18,599 nt of DNA from DASXMT01 sp036521415 (GTDB lineage Bacteria > Actinomycetota > Acidimicrobiia > Acidimicrobiales > RAAP-2): assembly GCA_036521415.1 (NCBI GenBank), contig DATDHU010000053.1, positions 1 through 18,599 on the forward strand. Reading direction: 5' to 3'. This document shows, piece by piece, positions 6,790 to 13,833 of this stretch. The position numbers and the translations under genes were made by a program. A model generated the notes under the pieces. It was not told the origin of the DNA. It saw only the letters and a program-made list of their open reading frames with translations, and did no database searches. Position 1 is the first letter of the stretch. Each line of letters begins with the position of its first letter.

Positions 6790-7935
6790 TCATGGCCGGC
6801 TGACGTCCACCGGCTCGGCGCGCTCCTGCCCGCCTGCGCTCTGCGCTCCGTCGATGTCGACCCAGGTGTGGTTGCGCGCCGAGGACCGGATGGCATCCAT
6901 GACGACCATGCTGGCCAAGCCGTCAGTGAATGTGGCCGGGGCGGGATCGTCAGGCAGCGGTTGGCCCGACAGGCGGGCGTCGAGCGCCTGGAAGAGGCGG
7001 GTGTAGGGGGCCAAGTCGATCCCGGTGGCATGCATACGGTCGTAGGCGGTGACCATCAGGTCGGCCGGAGGCGGGTCCGGCGGGGCGTTCACCAGGTCAT
7101 GAGGGACGGGAACCAGCTCGGCCCCCCGCCCGTTTCCCGTCCACACAACATCGCCCTCGAGCCAGGCCGTCCCCTTGGTGCCGACGATGCGGGTGGCCAT
7201 CAGGGGCGGTCCCCAGGCGGCCGCCGAGCTGGCCATGATGCCCTCGGTTCCCGAGGCCAGCCGGAAGTGGACGACATAGCTGTCCTCCGCCGTCATCGGC
7301 CGGGGGGCGACGTTCGCCAACGTGGCGGAGACCCCGCTGAACTCGCCCAGGGTCACGCGGATCTGGTCGATGACGTGGGACCCGTGCGCGCCCAACCACC
7401 CGCCGCCCTGGCCGGCATCGGACCACCACACAGGCAGCTCGCCGGTGGGATCGGCCAGCAGCGGCAGCTCGAGGGCGAACGTGGCCAGCACCGGGTCACC
7501 GATCGAACCGTTGCGTACGGTCCGGGTCAGCAGGGCTTGGCCGGTGGAGAACCGGAACTCCGTTCCGAGCAGGTGCACGACGCCAGCGGCCTCGGCCGGG
7601 CCCAGCATCGACCGGGCCTCGTCGGCGTCGCGGGCGAACGGCTTCTCGCACACGACGTGACGCCCAGCCGACACCGCCTCCAACACGAGCTCCGCATGCG
7701 TGTGCGGAGGTGTGGCCACGCTCACGACCTCAACCCCGGGGATGGTGAGCACTTCGGCGAGCGACGTCGACGGATGCGGTATCCCGAATCGCCCTGCCCG
7801 TTCCCGGGTCCGGTCGGGGTTCCGGCCGACCAGCCCTTGCACGTCGAAACCGGCGGCCTGCAGCGCCCGCACGTGGGTGAGGCAACCGAACCCGGTGCCC
7901 ACCACCACCGCTCCCCGTCGACCCACCTCGGTCAT
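6790..7935 (-). CDS. Gfo/Idh/MocA family NAD(P)-dependent oxidoreductase
   Basis: Cytoplasmic dehydrogenase of the glucose-fructose oxidoreductase / inositol dehydrogenase family, which oxidises sugars, cyclitols and other polyols or reduces imines and ketones. The 381 residues are close to family length. The Rossmann motif VVVGTGFGCLTH lies at 10-21. The family hallmark CEKPFA lies at 96-101 with the catalytic-type lysine K98. The substrate-side motif GGGWLGAHGSHVIDQIR lies at 177-193 with conserved H187. The start overlaps the stop of the upstream amidohydrolase by 4 bp (ATGA, 7932-7935), so the two are translationally coupled and probably act on the same compound. It lies upstream of the Liv genes on the same strand, suggesting uptake and processing genes share a transcript. 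Substrate cannot be told from sequence. Confidence 0.92.
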   Translation of the reverse strand: MTEVGRRGAVVVGTGFGCLTHVRALQAAGFDVQGLVGRNPDRTRERAGRFGIPHPSTSLAEVLTIPGVEVVSVATPPHTHAELVLEAVSAGRHVVCEKPFARDADEARSMLGPAEAAGVVHLLGTEFRFSTGQALLTRTVRNGSIGDPVLATFALELPLLADPTGELPVWWSDAGQGGGWLGAHGSHVIDQIRVTLGEFSGVSATLANVAPRPMTAEDSYVVHFRLASGTEGIMASSAAAWGPPLMATRIVGTKGTAWLEGDVVWTGNGRGAELVPVPHDLVNAPPDPPPADLMVTAYDRMHATGIDLAPYTRLFQALDARLSGQPLPDDPAPATFTDGLASMVVMDAIRSSARNHTWVDIDGAQSAGGQERAEPVDVSRP

Positions 7936-9179
7936 CGCCTACCGGGAAGGGCGCCGGACACGACCGAGCCGTCCTTGATGACGGTCAGGGCAGCCGCGTC
8001 GGCGAGCAGGCTCGGAGCGATCAGAGGGTCGCCATCCACCACCACCAGGTCGGCGGTCGCCCCTTCAGCCACCGTGCCGAGATCGGGACGGCCGAGCAGA
8101 TCGGCCGCGTGCCGGGTGGCCCAGCGCATGACGTCCAGCGCCGGGATGCCGACCTCGTCGGCGTAGAGGGTGAATTCGTGGCCGTAGAGGCCGTGGGGGA
8201 ACCCGACCGCCCCGTAATCGTCGCCGACGAGGATCCGGACCCCGGCAGCGTTTGCCTTGGGCAAGACCTCGTAGGAGTAGTCGAGGTCGGCCTTCATGGC
8301 CTCGGTGAAGCCCAGGCCGGTGCCCATCGTCTCGATGAAGTGCTTGGGGAAGTAGAGACTCGGTACCAGGTAGGTACCGGTTTCGACCATCGCGGCGATG
8401 CACTCGTCGTCCATGTCGTCGCCGTGGTCGACGATGTCGATGCCCAGCTCCACGGCCAGGAGCAGCGCCGGCTTGTTGGCGATGTGGCCGCGGATGAGCG
8501 CGTCCCGGTCGTGGGCGGTGTCGATGGCGGCAGCCAACTCGTCTCGGGTGAGCTCCGTCCGCTCCTTGGGGGCTGTCGTCCCGTGCCCACCGGTCACGAA
8601 GAGCTTGATGATCTCGGCGCCCCGCTTGATCTCGTCCCGCACACCCAGGCGAAAGCCTTCAGCGCCGTTGCAGATCCTGATGGCGCCCGGCGCCCCCACG
8701 TTCCAGTACCACGGCGTGCTGTCGTTGCTGTGCCCGGTGGTACTGAGCTCGCGGCTGCCGGGCAGAAAGCGCGGTCCGGGGATGAGGCCGTCGTTGACGG
8801 CGCGCTTGAGCGACGGATCCACGTCGTTGGCCGCGCCGGCACTGACCGCACCGGTATAGCCACACTCCAGCGCCGTGCGCAGGTTCCTGGCACCGAGCAA
8901 TGCCTGATAAGCCGGTGGATGCTCGAAGCCGAACGGTGTGGGCACCGAACCGAGCTCGTGGTACGTCGAATGGAAGTGACAGGTGATCAAGCCCGGCATC
9001 ACGGTTCGCCCGGCCAGGTCGTGCCGTTGATCGGCAGGACCCGGCTCGACCGAGGACCCGGTCCCGGCGACGGTGGTGATGGTCGACCCTTCGACCACCA
9101 CCGTGCAATCCGGGCCGATGGCGCTCTCGCCATCGAGCACGGTCGAGTTGGTCAAGACGAGGCGCTGGGGCGCACTCAT
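7932..9179 (-). CDS. Imidazolonepropionase/prolidase-like metal-dependent amidohydrolase
   Basis: Binuclear-metal hydrolase of the amidohydrolase superfamily (PF01979 type), acting on amides, lactams or dipeptide-like bonds in the cytoplasm. Numbered from M at 9179 (415 residues): metal-binding HFH at 68-70 after VMPGLITC, the bridging-lysine candidate K192 in EIIKLFVTGG, H232 in RGHIANKP, H252 in IDIVDHGDD, and the catalytic aspartate candidate D320 in ILVGDDYG. All expected ligands are present. C-terminal GTVAEGATADLVVVDGDPL is the usual composite beta-sandwich segment. An alternative ATG at 9275 would add 32 residues with no family similarity that I can see; neither start has a strong ribosome-binding site. 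First gene of the long minus-strand operon, and divergent from the SDR at 9471. Confidence 0.9.
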   Translation of the reverse strand: MSAPQRLVLTNSTVLDGESAIGPDCTVVVEGSTITTVAGTGSSVEPGPADQRHDLAGRTVMPGLITCHFHSTYHELGSVPTPFGFEHPPAYQALLGARNLRTALECGYTGAVSAGAANDVDPSLKRAVNDGLIPGPRFLPGSRELSTTGHSNDSTPWYWNVGAPGAIRICNGAEGFRLGVRDEIKRGAEIIKLFVTGGHGTTAPKERTELTRDELAAAIDTAHDRDALIRGHIANKPALLLAVELGIDIVDHGDDMDDECIAAMVETGTYLVPSLYFPKHFIETMGTGLGFTEAMKADLDYSYEVLPKANAAGVRILVGDDYGAVGFPHGLYGHEFTLYADEVGIPALDVMRWATRHAADLLGRPDLGTVAEGATADLVVVDGDPLIAPSLLADAAALTVIKDGSVVSGALPGRR

Positions 9180-9378
9180 GGCACCCACCAGGAAGGCTCT
9201 CGCCGCTCTCTCGGGGACCACACGTCGGGGCAGCCCGATCGCCGTGCCCTGGGCCTGGCTGGAGTCGATGGGCATGCACCAACTCGTTCGTTACGCACGG
9301 AACGCCCCCTTCGTGTCTCAGCCTGCCCCTGGCCATCGGCGGGTCACGACCTCGCCTTACCTACGATCCCACTTTAGA

Positions 9379-9407
9379 TTTCGAACACAATTTTCGAATT
9401 GTCGAAA
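9379..9407. promoter_or_regulatory. AT-rich inverted repeat in the divergent promoter region
   Basis: In the spacer between the divergent amidohydrolase and SDR genes, ACAATT-TTCG-AATTGT (9387-9402) is a perfect inverted repeat with a 4-nt centre. It is flanked by TTTCGA (9379-9384) and TCGAAA (9402-9407). The stretch is strikingly AT-rich against a GC-rich background, as expected for a promoter plus operator. No confident -35/-10 pair was identified on either strand. A TetR-type repressor, possibly the one encoded at 11939, could bind here; that is inference. Confidence 0.5.
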
Positions 9408-9460
9408 CTCTCACAGTAGGGTGGGCGCAGGAGACTGTCAAGAGAAATCGCGCGCAGAGT

Positions 9461-9466
9461 GAGGGG
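9461..9466 (+). promoter_or_regulatory. Ribosome-binding site deciding the SDR start
   Basis: GAGGGG, 4 nt before the GTG at 9471. It overlaps the alternative GTG at 9459, arguing against that start. Confidence 0.6.
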
Positions 9467-9470
9467 AACC

Positions 9471-10301
9471 GTGGGTCAGTTCGAGGGGCTCGAGGGACGG
9501 GTTGCAATGGTCACCGGTGCGGCACGGGGCCAGGGAAGGTCGCACGCTGTCGCCCTCGCCGAGCAGGGGGTCGACATCATCGCCGTGGACCTGTGCGAGG
9601 ACATCGACACGGTCTCGTACTCACTGGCCACCTCGGCCGAGCTGGACGAGACGGCGCGTCTGGTCGAAGCGCAAGATCGCCGGATCGTCGCCTGCAAGGC
9701 CGACGTTCGGGACCTGGACGCCCTGTCGACCGCACTCGAACGCGGGCTGACCGAGCTCGGCCGGCTCGACATAGTCATCGCCAACGCCGGCATTGCCCCG
9801 TCATCAATTCCAGTTGCCGACCCCGCACTGTCGTGGGGAAACGTACTCGGCGTGAACCTCACCGGTGTGTGGAATACCACGCACCTGACCAAGCGGGTGC
9901 TCAAGGCGGGCAAGCGCGGTGGCTCGATCGTCATCACCAGCTCGACCGCCGGCCTCAAGGGCCTGGGCGACGGCACGCCCGGAGGAGAGGCCTACGTGGC
10001 CAGCAAGCACGGACTGGTCGGCCTGATGCGGGCGCTGGCCCTCGAGCTGGCGCCGCACTCCATCCGCGTCAACACCGTCCACCCCACGGGGACCAACACG
10101 TACATGGTCATGAATCCCGTGATGCAGGACTGGATCGCCGAGAACGCCGAGATCGCCGCGGCCGGCATGCAGAACGCGCTTCCGGTCGGACTCATCGAGG
10201 CATCTGATGTGACCAATGCCATCGTGTGGCTCGTCTCGGACATGGCTCGGTATGTGACCGGTGTGACCCTGCCCGTGGACGCCGGCTTCACCGCTCGATA
10301 G
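9471..10301 (+). CDS. Mycofactocin-type SDR family oxidoreductase
   Basis: Short-chain dehydrogenase of 276 residues. TGAARGQG (15-22), the cofactor motif with the G-Q-G ending, together with IIAVDLCEDIDTVSYSLAT and NTVHPTGTNT, is diagnostic of the subfamily (TIGR03971) that oxidises alcohols with a non-exchangeable NAD and passes electrons to mycofactocin. NANAG-type motif IANAGI lies at 103-108; catalytic residues are S157/S158, Y175 and K179. The GTG at 9471 is chosen over the GTG at 9459 because GAGGGG (9461-9466) precedes it and the protein then starts MGQFEGLEGRVA, as family members do. First gene of a plus-strand operon, 9 bp before the acyl-CoA ligase. Likely oxidises a secondary or primary alcohol intermediate; the substrate is unknown. 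Mycofactocin biosynthesis genes are not in this window. Confidence 0.9.
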   Translation: MGQFEGLEGRVAMVTGAARGQGRSHAVALAEQGVDIIAVDLCEDIDTVSYSLATSAELDETARLVEAQDRRIVACKADVRDLDALSTALERGLTELGRLDIVIANAGIAPSSIPVADPALSWGNVLGVNLTGVWNTTHLTKRVLKAGKRGGSIVITSSTAGLKGLGDGTPGGEAYVASKHGLVGLMRALALELAPHSIRVNTVHPTGTNTYMVMNPVMQDWIAENAEIAAAGMQNALPVGLIEASDVTNAIVWLVSDMARYVTGVTLPVDAGFTAR

Positions 10302-10310
10302 CCAGCCAGG

Positions 10311-11810
10311 ATGACTGCGGAGTCCCAGTTCGACCTGCGGATCGGCTCCGTGTTCGTCAACGCCGCCCGGGCGGTGCCCGACCGAACGGCGGCGATCCTC
10401 GGCGACGAGTCGCTCACCTTCGGCCAGCTCAACCGGCGCGCCAACCAGGTCGCAGCCGTGCTCGTCGCCCGAGGACTCAGCCACGGGGACCGGCTGGTGT
10501 CGTGGAGCCCGACCGCGCTGGACCTGGTGCCAGTGTTCGCGGCAGCCTCAAAGCTGGGTGTCGTGTTCGCTCCCACCAATGCCTCCCTGGGTGTCGACGA
10601 GGCCATGGCCGTCATCGAACCGGCCCGACCGGCCATGCTCGTGGTCGGGGACGAACAGCTCTCCGATGGCTCCAGGTTGGCCGAGCGACTGGGCACCCAG
10701 GTGCTCGGCCTGTCCGAGCTGACCGGGCTGGCCGGCAACGAGGAGTCCATGGAGCCGCACGCCCCTCGACCATCGGAGCGCGATCCTCACGTCATCTTCT
10801 TCACCAGCGGCAGCACCGGCCGGCCGAAGGGGGCGATCCTCAGCCACCGGGTCAACTTTCTCCGGACCCACCCGGGCGCCCTCCTGGAGCACCGGGGGCC
10901 GATGGTGTCCCCCTTTCCGTTGTTCCATATGGGGGCGTGGACGATCGCCCTCCAACAGTGGCAGGGCCGCGATGCGGTGATTTTGCTGGCGTCGGCCGAC
11001 GCCGTCTCCATCTGCGATGCCATCGTCACCCACCGGGCCGAACGCCTCAATTGCGTCCCTGCCGTCTGGCGCCGCATCCTCGGCCACCTCGGCACGCCAC
11101 AGGGGCGGGGTCTCGATGTGTCGTCGGTCCGGTTCGCCGACACCGGGACCTCGGCCACGCCGCTCGCGCTCCTCACCGCCATCGACGAGGCGTTCCCCGA
11201 AGCAGCCGTGCGCGTGTTCTACGGTTCGACCGAGGCAGGGAGCGTGTCGAGCCTGGACTACCGAGACCTGCGCCGCAAACCGGGGAGCTGCGGGGTCCCG
11301 GCCCCGTCGTGCCAGGTCCGCATCGAGGCCGACGGCGAGTTGTGGGTCCGCGGTCCCCTGGTGTTCGACGGGTACTTCGAGGACGTCGAGGCAACCGCTG
11401 CTGCGCTGGTCGACGGGTGGTACCGCACCGGGGACCTGGCCGAGGAGGACGAGGACGGCTACCTCAGCATCGTGGGCCGCGCTCAGGACGTGCTGCGGAC
11501 CGGGGGCGAGACCGTGGTCCCCACCGAGGTGGAGGCGGTGTTGGCCGAGCATCCGGCCGTGGCCGACGTCGCCGTGATCGGGTGGCCCGACACCCAGTGG
11601 GGGGAGATCGTCTGCGCCGTGGTGGTGGGACGACCCGGCGTCCCCACTCCGACGATCGACGAGCTCCGGGCCCATTGCGGTTCCCGCTTGGCCACCTTCA
11701 AGCATCCCCGGCGATTGGCGATGGTGGGGTCGATCCCCCGCACGCCGTCGACCCAGCAGGTGCAGCGCCGGATCTTGGTCGAGCAGCTGACCGCCTCCGA
11801 CGACGGCTGA
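10311..11810 (+). CDS. AMP-dependent acyl-CoA synthetase/ligase lacking the usual A10 lysine
   Basis: ANL-superfamily enzyme of 499 residues that would activate a carboxylic acid as acyl-AMP and then acyl-CoA. The P-loop FFTSGSTGRPKGA is at 163-175, YGSTEAG (A5) at 304-310, GWYRTGDL (A7) at 369-376 and GRAQDVLRTGGETVVPTEVE (A8 hinge) at 389-408. The C-terminal A10 motif, normally PRT-x-S-G-K-x-x-R, reads PRTPSTQQVQRR at 476-487: GK is replaced by TQQ, so the lysine that drives adenylation is absent. The frame around it is intact. The ATG at 10311 is 9 bp after the SDR stop; no separate strong ribosome-binding site is visible, suggesting coupling. Closest style is the short- or medium-chain/FadD3-like group. 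It may have a substituted catalytic residue, work only in thioesterification, or bind ligand without full activity. Confidence 0.88.
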   Translation: MTAESQFDLRIGSVFVNAARAVPDRTAAILGDESLTFGQLNRRANQVAAVLVARGLSHGDRLVSWSPTALDLVPVFAAASKLGVVFAPTNASLGVDEAMAVIEPARPAMLVVGDEQLSDGSRLAERLGTQVLGLSELTGLAGNEESMEPHAPRPSERDPHVIFFTSGSTGRPKGAILSHRVNFLRTHPGALLEHRGPMVSPFPLFHMGAWTIALQQWQGRDAVILLASADAVSICDAIVTHRAERLNCVPAVWRRILGHLGTPQGRGLDVSSVRFADTGTSATPLALLTAIDEAFPEAAVRVFYGSTEAGSVSSLDYRDLRRKPGSCGVPAPSCQVRIEADGELWVRGPLVFDGYFEDVEATAAALVDGWYRTGDLAEEDEDGYLSIVGRAQDVLRTGGETVVPTEVEAVLAEHPAVADVAVIGWPDTQWGEIVCAVVVGRPGVPTPTIDELRAHCGSRLATFKHPRRLAMVGSIPRTPSTQQVQRRILVEQLTASDDG

Positions 11811-11823
11811 CCCTCAGAGGGCG

Positions 11824-11883
11824 CGCTCGGATTCCGAGGGGACCACCCGGAATCCCGAGGGCACACCCGGAATCCCGTGGAGT
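11824..11883. repeat. Three 20-bp near-tandem repeats upstream of tetR
   Basis: Units begin at 11824 (ctcggattccgaggggacca), 11844 (cccggaatcccgagggcaca) and 11864 (cccggaatcccgtggagagt). Units 2 and 3 share a perfect 14-mer, cacccggaatcccg, at 11842-11855 and 11862-11875. Unit 1 is diverged and is itself a palindrome (CTCGGA-T-TCCGAG). A 20-bp period is close to two helical turns, so bound proteins would lie on one face. The repeats fill the gap between the ligase stop and the regulator. Confidence 0.75.
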
Positions 11884-11897
11884 CGCCTGTACCATGG

Positions 11898-11921
11898 CCG
11901 TCGGCTCCGCGGAGCCGACGG
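11898..11921. promoter_or_regulatory. Perfect 24-bp palindrome before tetR, likely operator
   Basis: The half-site CCGTCGGCTCCG is followed immediately by its exact reverse complement. No T-tract follows, so it is unlikely to be a Rho-independent terminator. It ends 17 bp before the GTG at 11939, a normal place for an autoregulatory TetR operator. If tetR instead started at the ATG at 11894 the palindrome would be coding. Confidence 0.6.
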
Positions 11922-11938
11922 TTCCCAGAAAGGCAGGC

Positions 11939-12664
11939 GTGACTCCACCAACTTCCGGAACGGACGCGGGGGACGACCCGAGCACCTACAGGCCTGCGTC
12001 GTCCCGACACGACCAGCCGCTTGTGCAACGTGCTATCAGCCGGGCTGTCTCCGACCGGTACAAGGCAGCGGCCGAGGACGTCGACCGCATCATCGAGGCC
12101 GCCTACCGGGTCGTGGAGCGGATGGGCAAAGTCGACCCGCGGCTTCGGGACATCCTCGACGAGGCCGGACTGTCGACCGAGGCCTTCTACCGCCATTTCG
12201 AATCCAAGGACGAGCTGCTGCTCGTGCTGCTGGCCGATGGTCGCCACCGGATGGCCGGCTACCTGGTTCATCGGATGGACAAGGCCACCGATCCGGTCGG
12301 CCGCGTGAGGGCCTGGATCGAAGGGGTACTGGCCCAGGCTGTGGACCCGGCCGCTGCGTCCCGGACCCGCCCCTTTTTGACCAGCCTCAACCGTCTGGCC
12401 GAGCAGTACCCCGACGAGCAACGGAACTCCTTCCAAGTACTGGTGCAGCTGCTCCAGGACTCGCTGGTCGCCGGGCACGAGGCCGGTCTGGTGTCCAGCA
12501 CCGACCCCGGCCGCGACGCGCTGGCCATCTACCAACTGGTCATTTCGGTCATGGAGGCCCACATCCTGGCCGGCACTCGTCCGAGCGCGGCCGATAGGCA
12601 GCACTTGGTGGGGTTCAGCCTCCGAGCGATCGGCGCCGAGCTCCCGTTCCCGGCCAACGACTGA
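11939..12664 (+). CDS. TetR/AcrR family transcriptional regulator
   Basis: DNA-binding one-component repressor of 241 residues. A Pro/Ser/Asp-rich tail (1-40) precedes the TetR_N domain: DVDRIIEAAYRVVERMG (47-63) then the helix-turn-helix LRDILDEAGLSTEAFYRHFESKDELLLVLL at about 69-98, with the family signature FYRHFESKDELL. The remainder (100-241) is the helical ligand/dimer domain, which I cannot assign to a ligand. The GTG at 11939 is chosen because AAAGGCAGG precedes it and it leaves the 24-bp palindrome non-coding; an ATG at 11894 (15 residues longer, MAVGSAEPT) is possible. It follows the SDR and ligase genes on the same strand and ends 28 bp before the convergent cupin gene. Probably controls itself and the neighbouring catabolic genes in response to a substrate or acyl-CoA; this is inference from position. 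Confidence 0.88.
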   Translation: MTPPTSGTDAGDDPSTYRPASSRHDQPLVQRAISRAVSDRYKAAAEDVDRIIEAAYRVVERMGKVDPRLRDILDEAGLSTEAFYRHFESKDELLLVLLADGRHRMAGYLVHRMDKATDPVGRVRAWIEGVLAQAVDPAAASRTRPFLTSLNRLAEQYPDEQRNSFQVLVQLLQDSLVAGHEAGLVSSTDPGRDALAIYQLVISVMEAHILAGTRPSAADRQHLVGFSLRAIGAELPFPAND

Positions 12665-12692
12665 ACGGAGCGCCGTCGGGACTGCGCCGGAG

Positions 12693-13016
12693 TCAGTCCT
12701 TCAGCTCCACCACGATCTCGTGGAAGGTCTGCTTCCCGTTGTTGTAGGCCGCTTCGATCCCGCCGCGCTCGGCATAGATGACATTGCCGGGCGCGATGTC
12801 CCCTTCCACCGTGCCGAGATGACCCCAGGGTCCGCCCGAGTCCGGCTCCATCTCCGCGGCCATGCTGTCTCCGGAGACCTGGATCATCACGTAGTCGAGC
12901 TTGTGCTCGTGAATAGGGCTCCGTTCCCCCGGGTCGAGACGCATCTCCCACACCCGCACCCGGTCGTTCTCGAACAGCACACTGGTGGCGATGTCTCCCA
13001 GTACCCGTTCTGCCAT
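12693..13016 (-). CDS. Small cupin-domain protein
   Basis: A 107-residue single-domain cupin. Motif 1 is present as PGERSPIHEHKLDYVMIQVSG (29-49), with H36 and H38 as candidate metal ligands, but the usual glutamate is replaced by D40/Y41. Motif 2 reads APGNVIYAERGG (75-86), with tyrosine where the histidine ligand is expected; H99 in TFHEIVVEL may serve instead. Metal binding is therefore uncertain. The ATG at 13016 is chosen because GGGGGAGGA (13018-13026) lies just upstream; an in-frame GTG at 13040 would overlap the end of the oxidoreductase beta gene. It is the last gene of the 2-oxoacid oxidoreductase operon, so it may handle the same substrate or sense it. Its exact function is unknown. 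Confidence 0.82.
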   Translation of the reverse strand: MAERVLGDIATSVLFENDRVRVWEMRLDPGERSPIHEHKLDYVMIQVSGDSMAAEMEPDSGGPWGHLGTVEGDIAPGNVIYAERGGIEAAYNNGKQTFHEIVVELKD

Positions 13017-13017
13017 G

Positions 13018-13026
13018 TCCTCCCCC
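13018..13026 (-). promoter_or_regulatory. Ribosome-binding site deciding the cupin start
   Basis: GGGGGAGGA on the minus strand, 1-3 nt from the ATG at 13016 by its 3' end, with the GGGGG core farther away. It lies within any protein starting at the upstream GTG, which argues for the shorter form. Confidence 0.55.
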
Positions 13027-13032
13027 TTCTGC

Positions 13033-13833
13033 TCAGCCACCTTCGTCCTTTACCACCCCGATGGCGTGCACCGCAGCCAGATTGTCCGTGAGGTAATCGG
13101 GAGCCTCCGTGGTTTCGATGAACCAACCGGTCGGGCACATGGTCAGGATCTCCACGAATGAGAACCCGCCACCCTGAACCTGTACTTCGAGGGCGCGCGT
13201 GATCATGCGCTTGGCCTTGGCCACGTTGCCGGCGCTGTTGACCGCAGCCCGGGCTACGTAGGTGGCTCCCTGGAGCTGGGCCAACAGGTTGCTGACCAGT
13301 ATGGGGTACCCATGGTCCTCGGCGTTCCGACCGTCGAGGGTGTTCTTGGTGCGCTGGCCGAGGACAGTGGTGGCGGTGAGATGGCCCCCGGTCTCCCCGA
13401 ACACACCGTTGTTGAGCATGAAACAGGTGATGTTCTCACCCCGAGCTGCGGCGTGAATCACCTCTTGGAGCCCCTCGTTGACCATGTCCCCGTCGCCTTG
13501 GACAGTGAAGGCCAGCGTGGCCGGCTTGGCCCGCTTCACCCCGGTGGCCAGCGATGGAGCCCGCCCGTGCAGGGCCTGGAGCACCTCGCAGTCCAGGTTG
13601 TTGGAGAAGGCCGTGTAACAGCCGATGCCGAAAACGGCGATGGCCCGCTGGACGGCACCGAGCTCGGCCACGGCCTCGAGGATGGAGCGCATGGCCACCG
13701 GCTCGCCGCACCCGGGGCACAGATGATGCGCCCCGACGTCGATCAGGTCGGGAGTGAAGTCGTCCACCAGGCGAGCCGGTTCCTCCGGTGGCCGGCGGGT
13801 CGGGATGATGGTCACCTGGCTGTCGGTGGTCAT
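13033..13833 (-). CDS. 2-oxoacid:ferredoxin oxidoreductase, beta subunit (TPP-binding)
   Basis: Carries thiamine diphosphate and helps decarboxylate a 2-oxoacid, with electrons going to ferredoxin and the product leaving as acyl-CoA. 266 residues, family-typical. LCPGCGEP (38-45) is the conserved motif near the N-terminus, with C39 and C42. The TPP/Mg motif GDGDMVNEG (113-121) is followed by NNGVFGETGG (141-150). GIGCYTAF (69-76) adds a further conserved cysteine. The order and sequences fit the KorB/VorA class better than the pyruvate type, judged from memory of family motifs. The start ATG at 13833 overlaps the alpha stop by 4 bp. Oxygen sensitivity is usual for this family, though some aerobic actinobacteria and haloarchaea carry stable members. 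The true 2-oxoacid is not determinable. Confidence 0.9.
   Translation of the reverse strand: MTTDSQVTIIPTRRPPEEPARLVDDFTPDLIDVGAHHLCPGCGEPVAMRSILEAVAELGAVQRAIAVFGIGCYTAFSNNLDCEVLQALHGRAPSLATGVKRAKPATLAFTVQGDGDMVNEGLQEVIHAAARGENITCFMLNNGVFGETGGHLTATTVLGQRTKNTLDGRNAEDHGYPILVSNLLAQLQGATYVARAAVNSAGNVAKAKRMITRALEVQVQGGGFSFVEILTMCPTGWFIETTEAPDYLTDNLAAVHAIGVVKDEGG

Noticed and set aside
11824..11883. CRISPR array
   Set aside because: Units are 20 bp and contiguous, without spacers, and there are no cas genes.
11898..11921. Rho-independent terminator of the acyl-CoA ligase gene
   Set aside because: The palindrome is perfect and GC-rich but lacks a following T-tract and lies nearly 90 bp past the stop, next to the tetR start. 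Operator is the better reading.
10226..12664. 812-codon plus-strand open frame as one large gene
   Set aside because: Its first roughly 550 codons are an out-of-frame reading of the SDR end and acyl-CoA ligase. Only the C-terminal 241 codons are a real protein (TetR).
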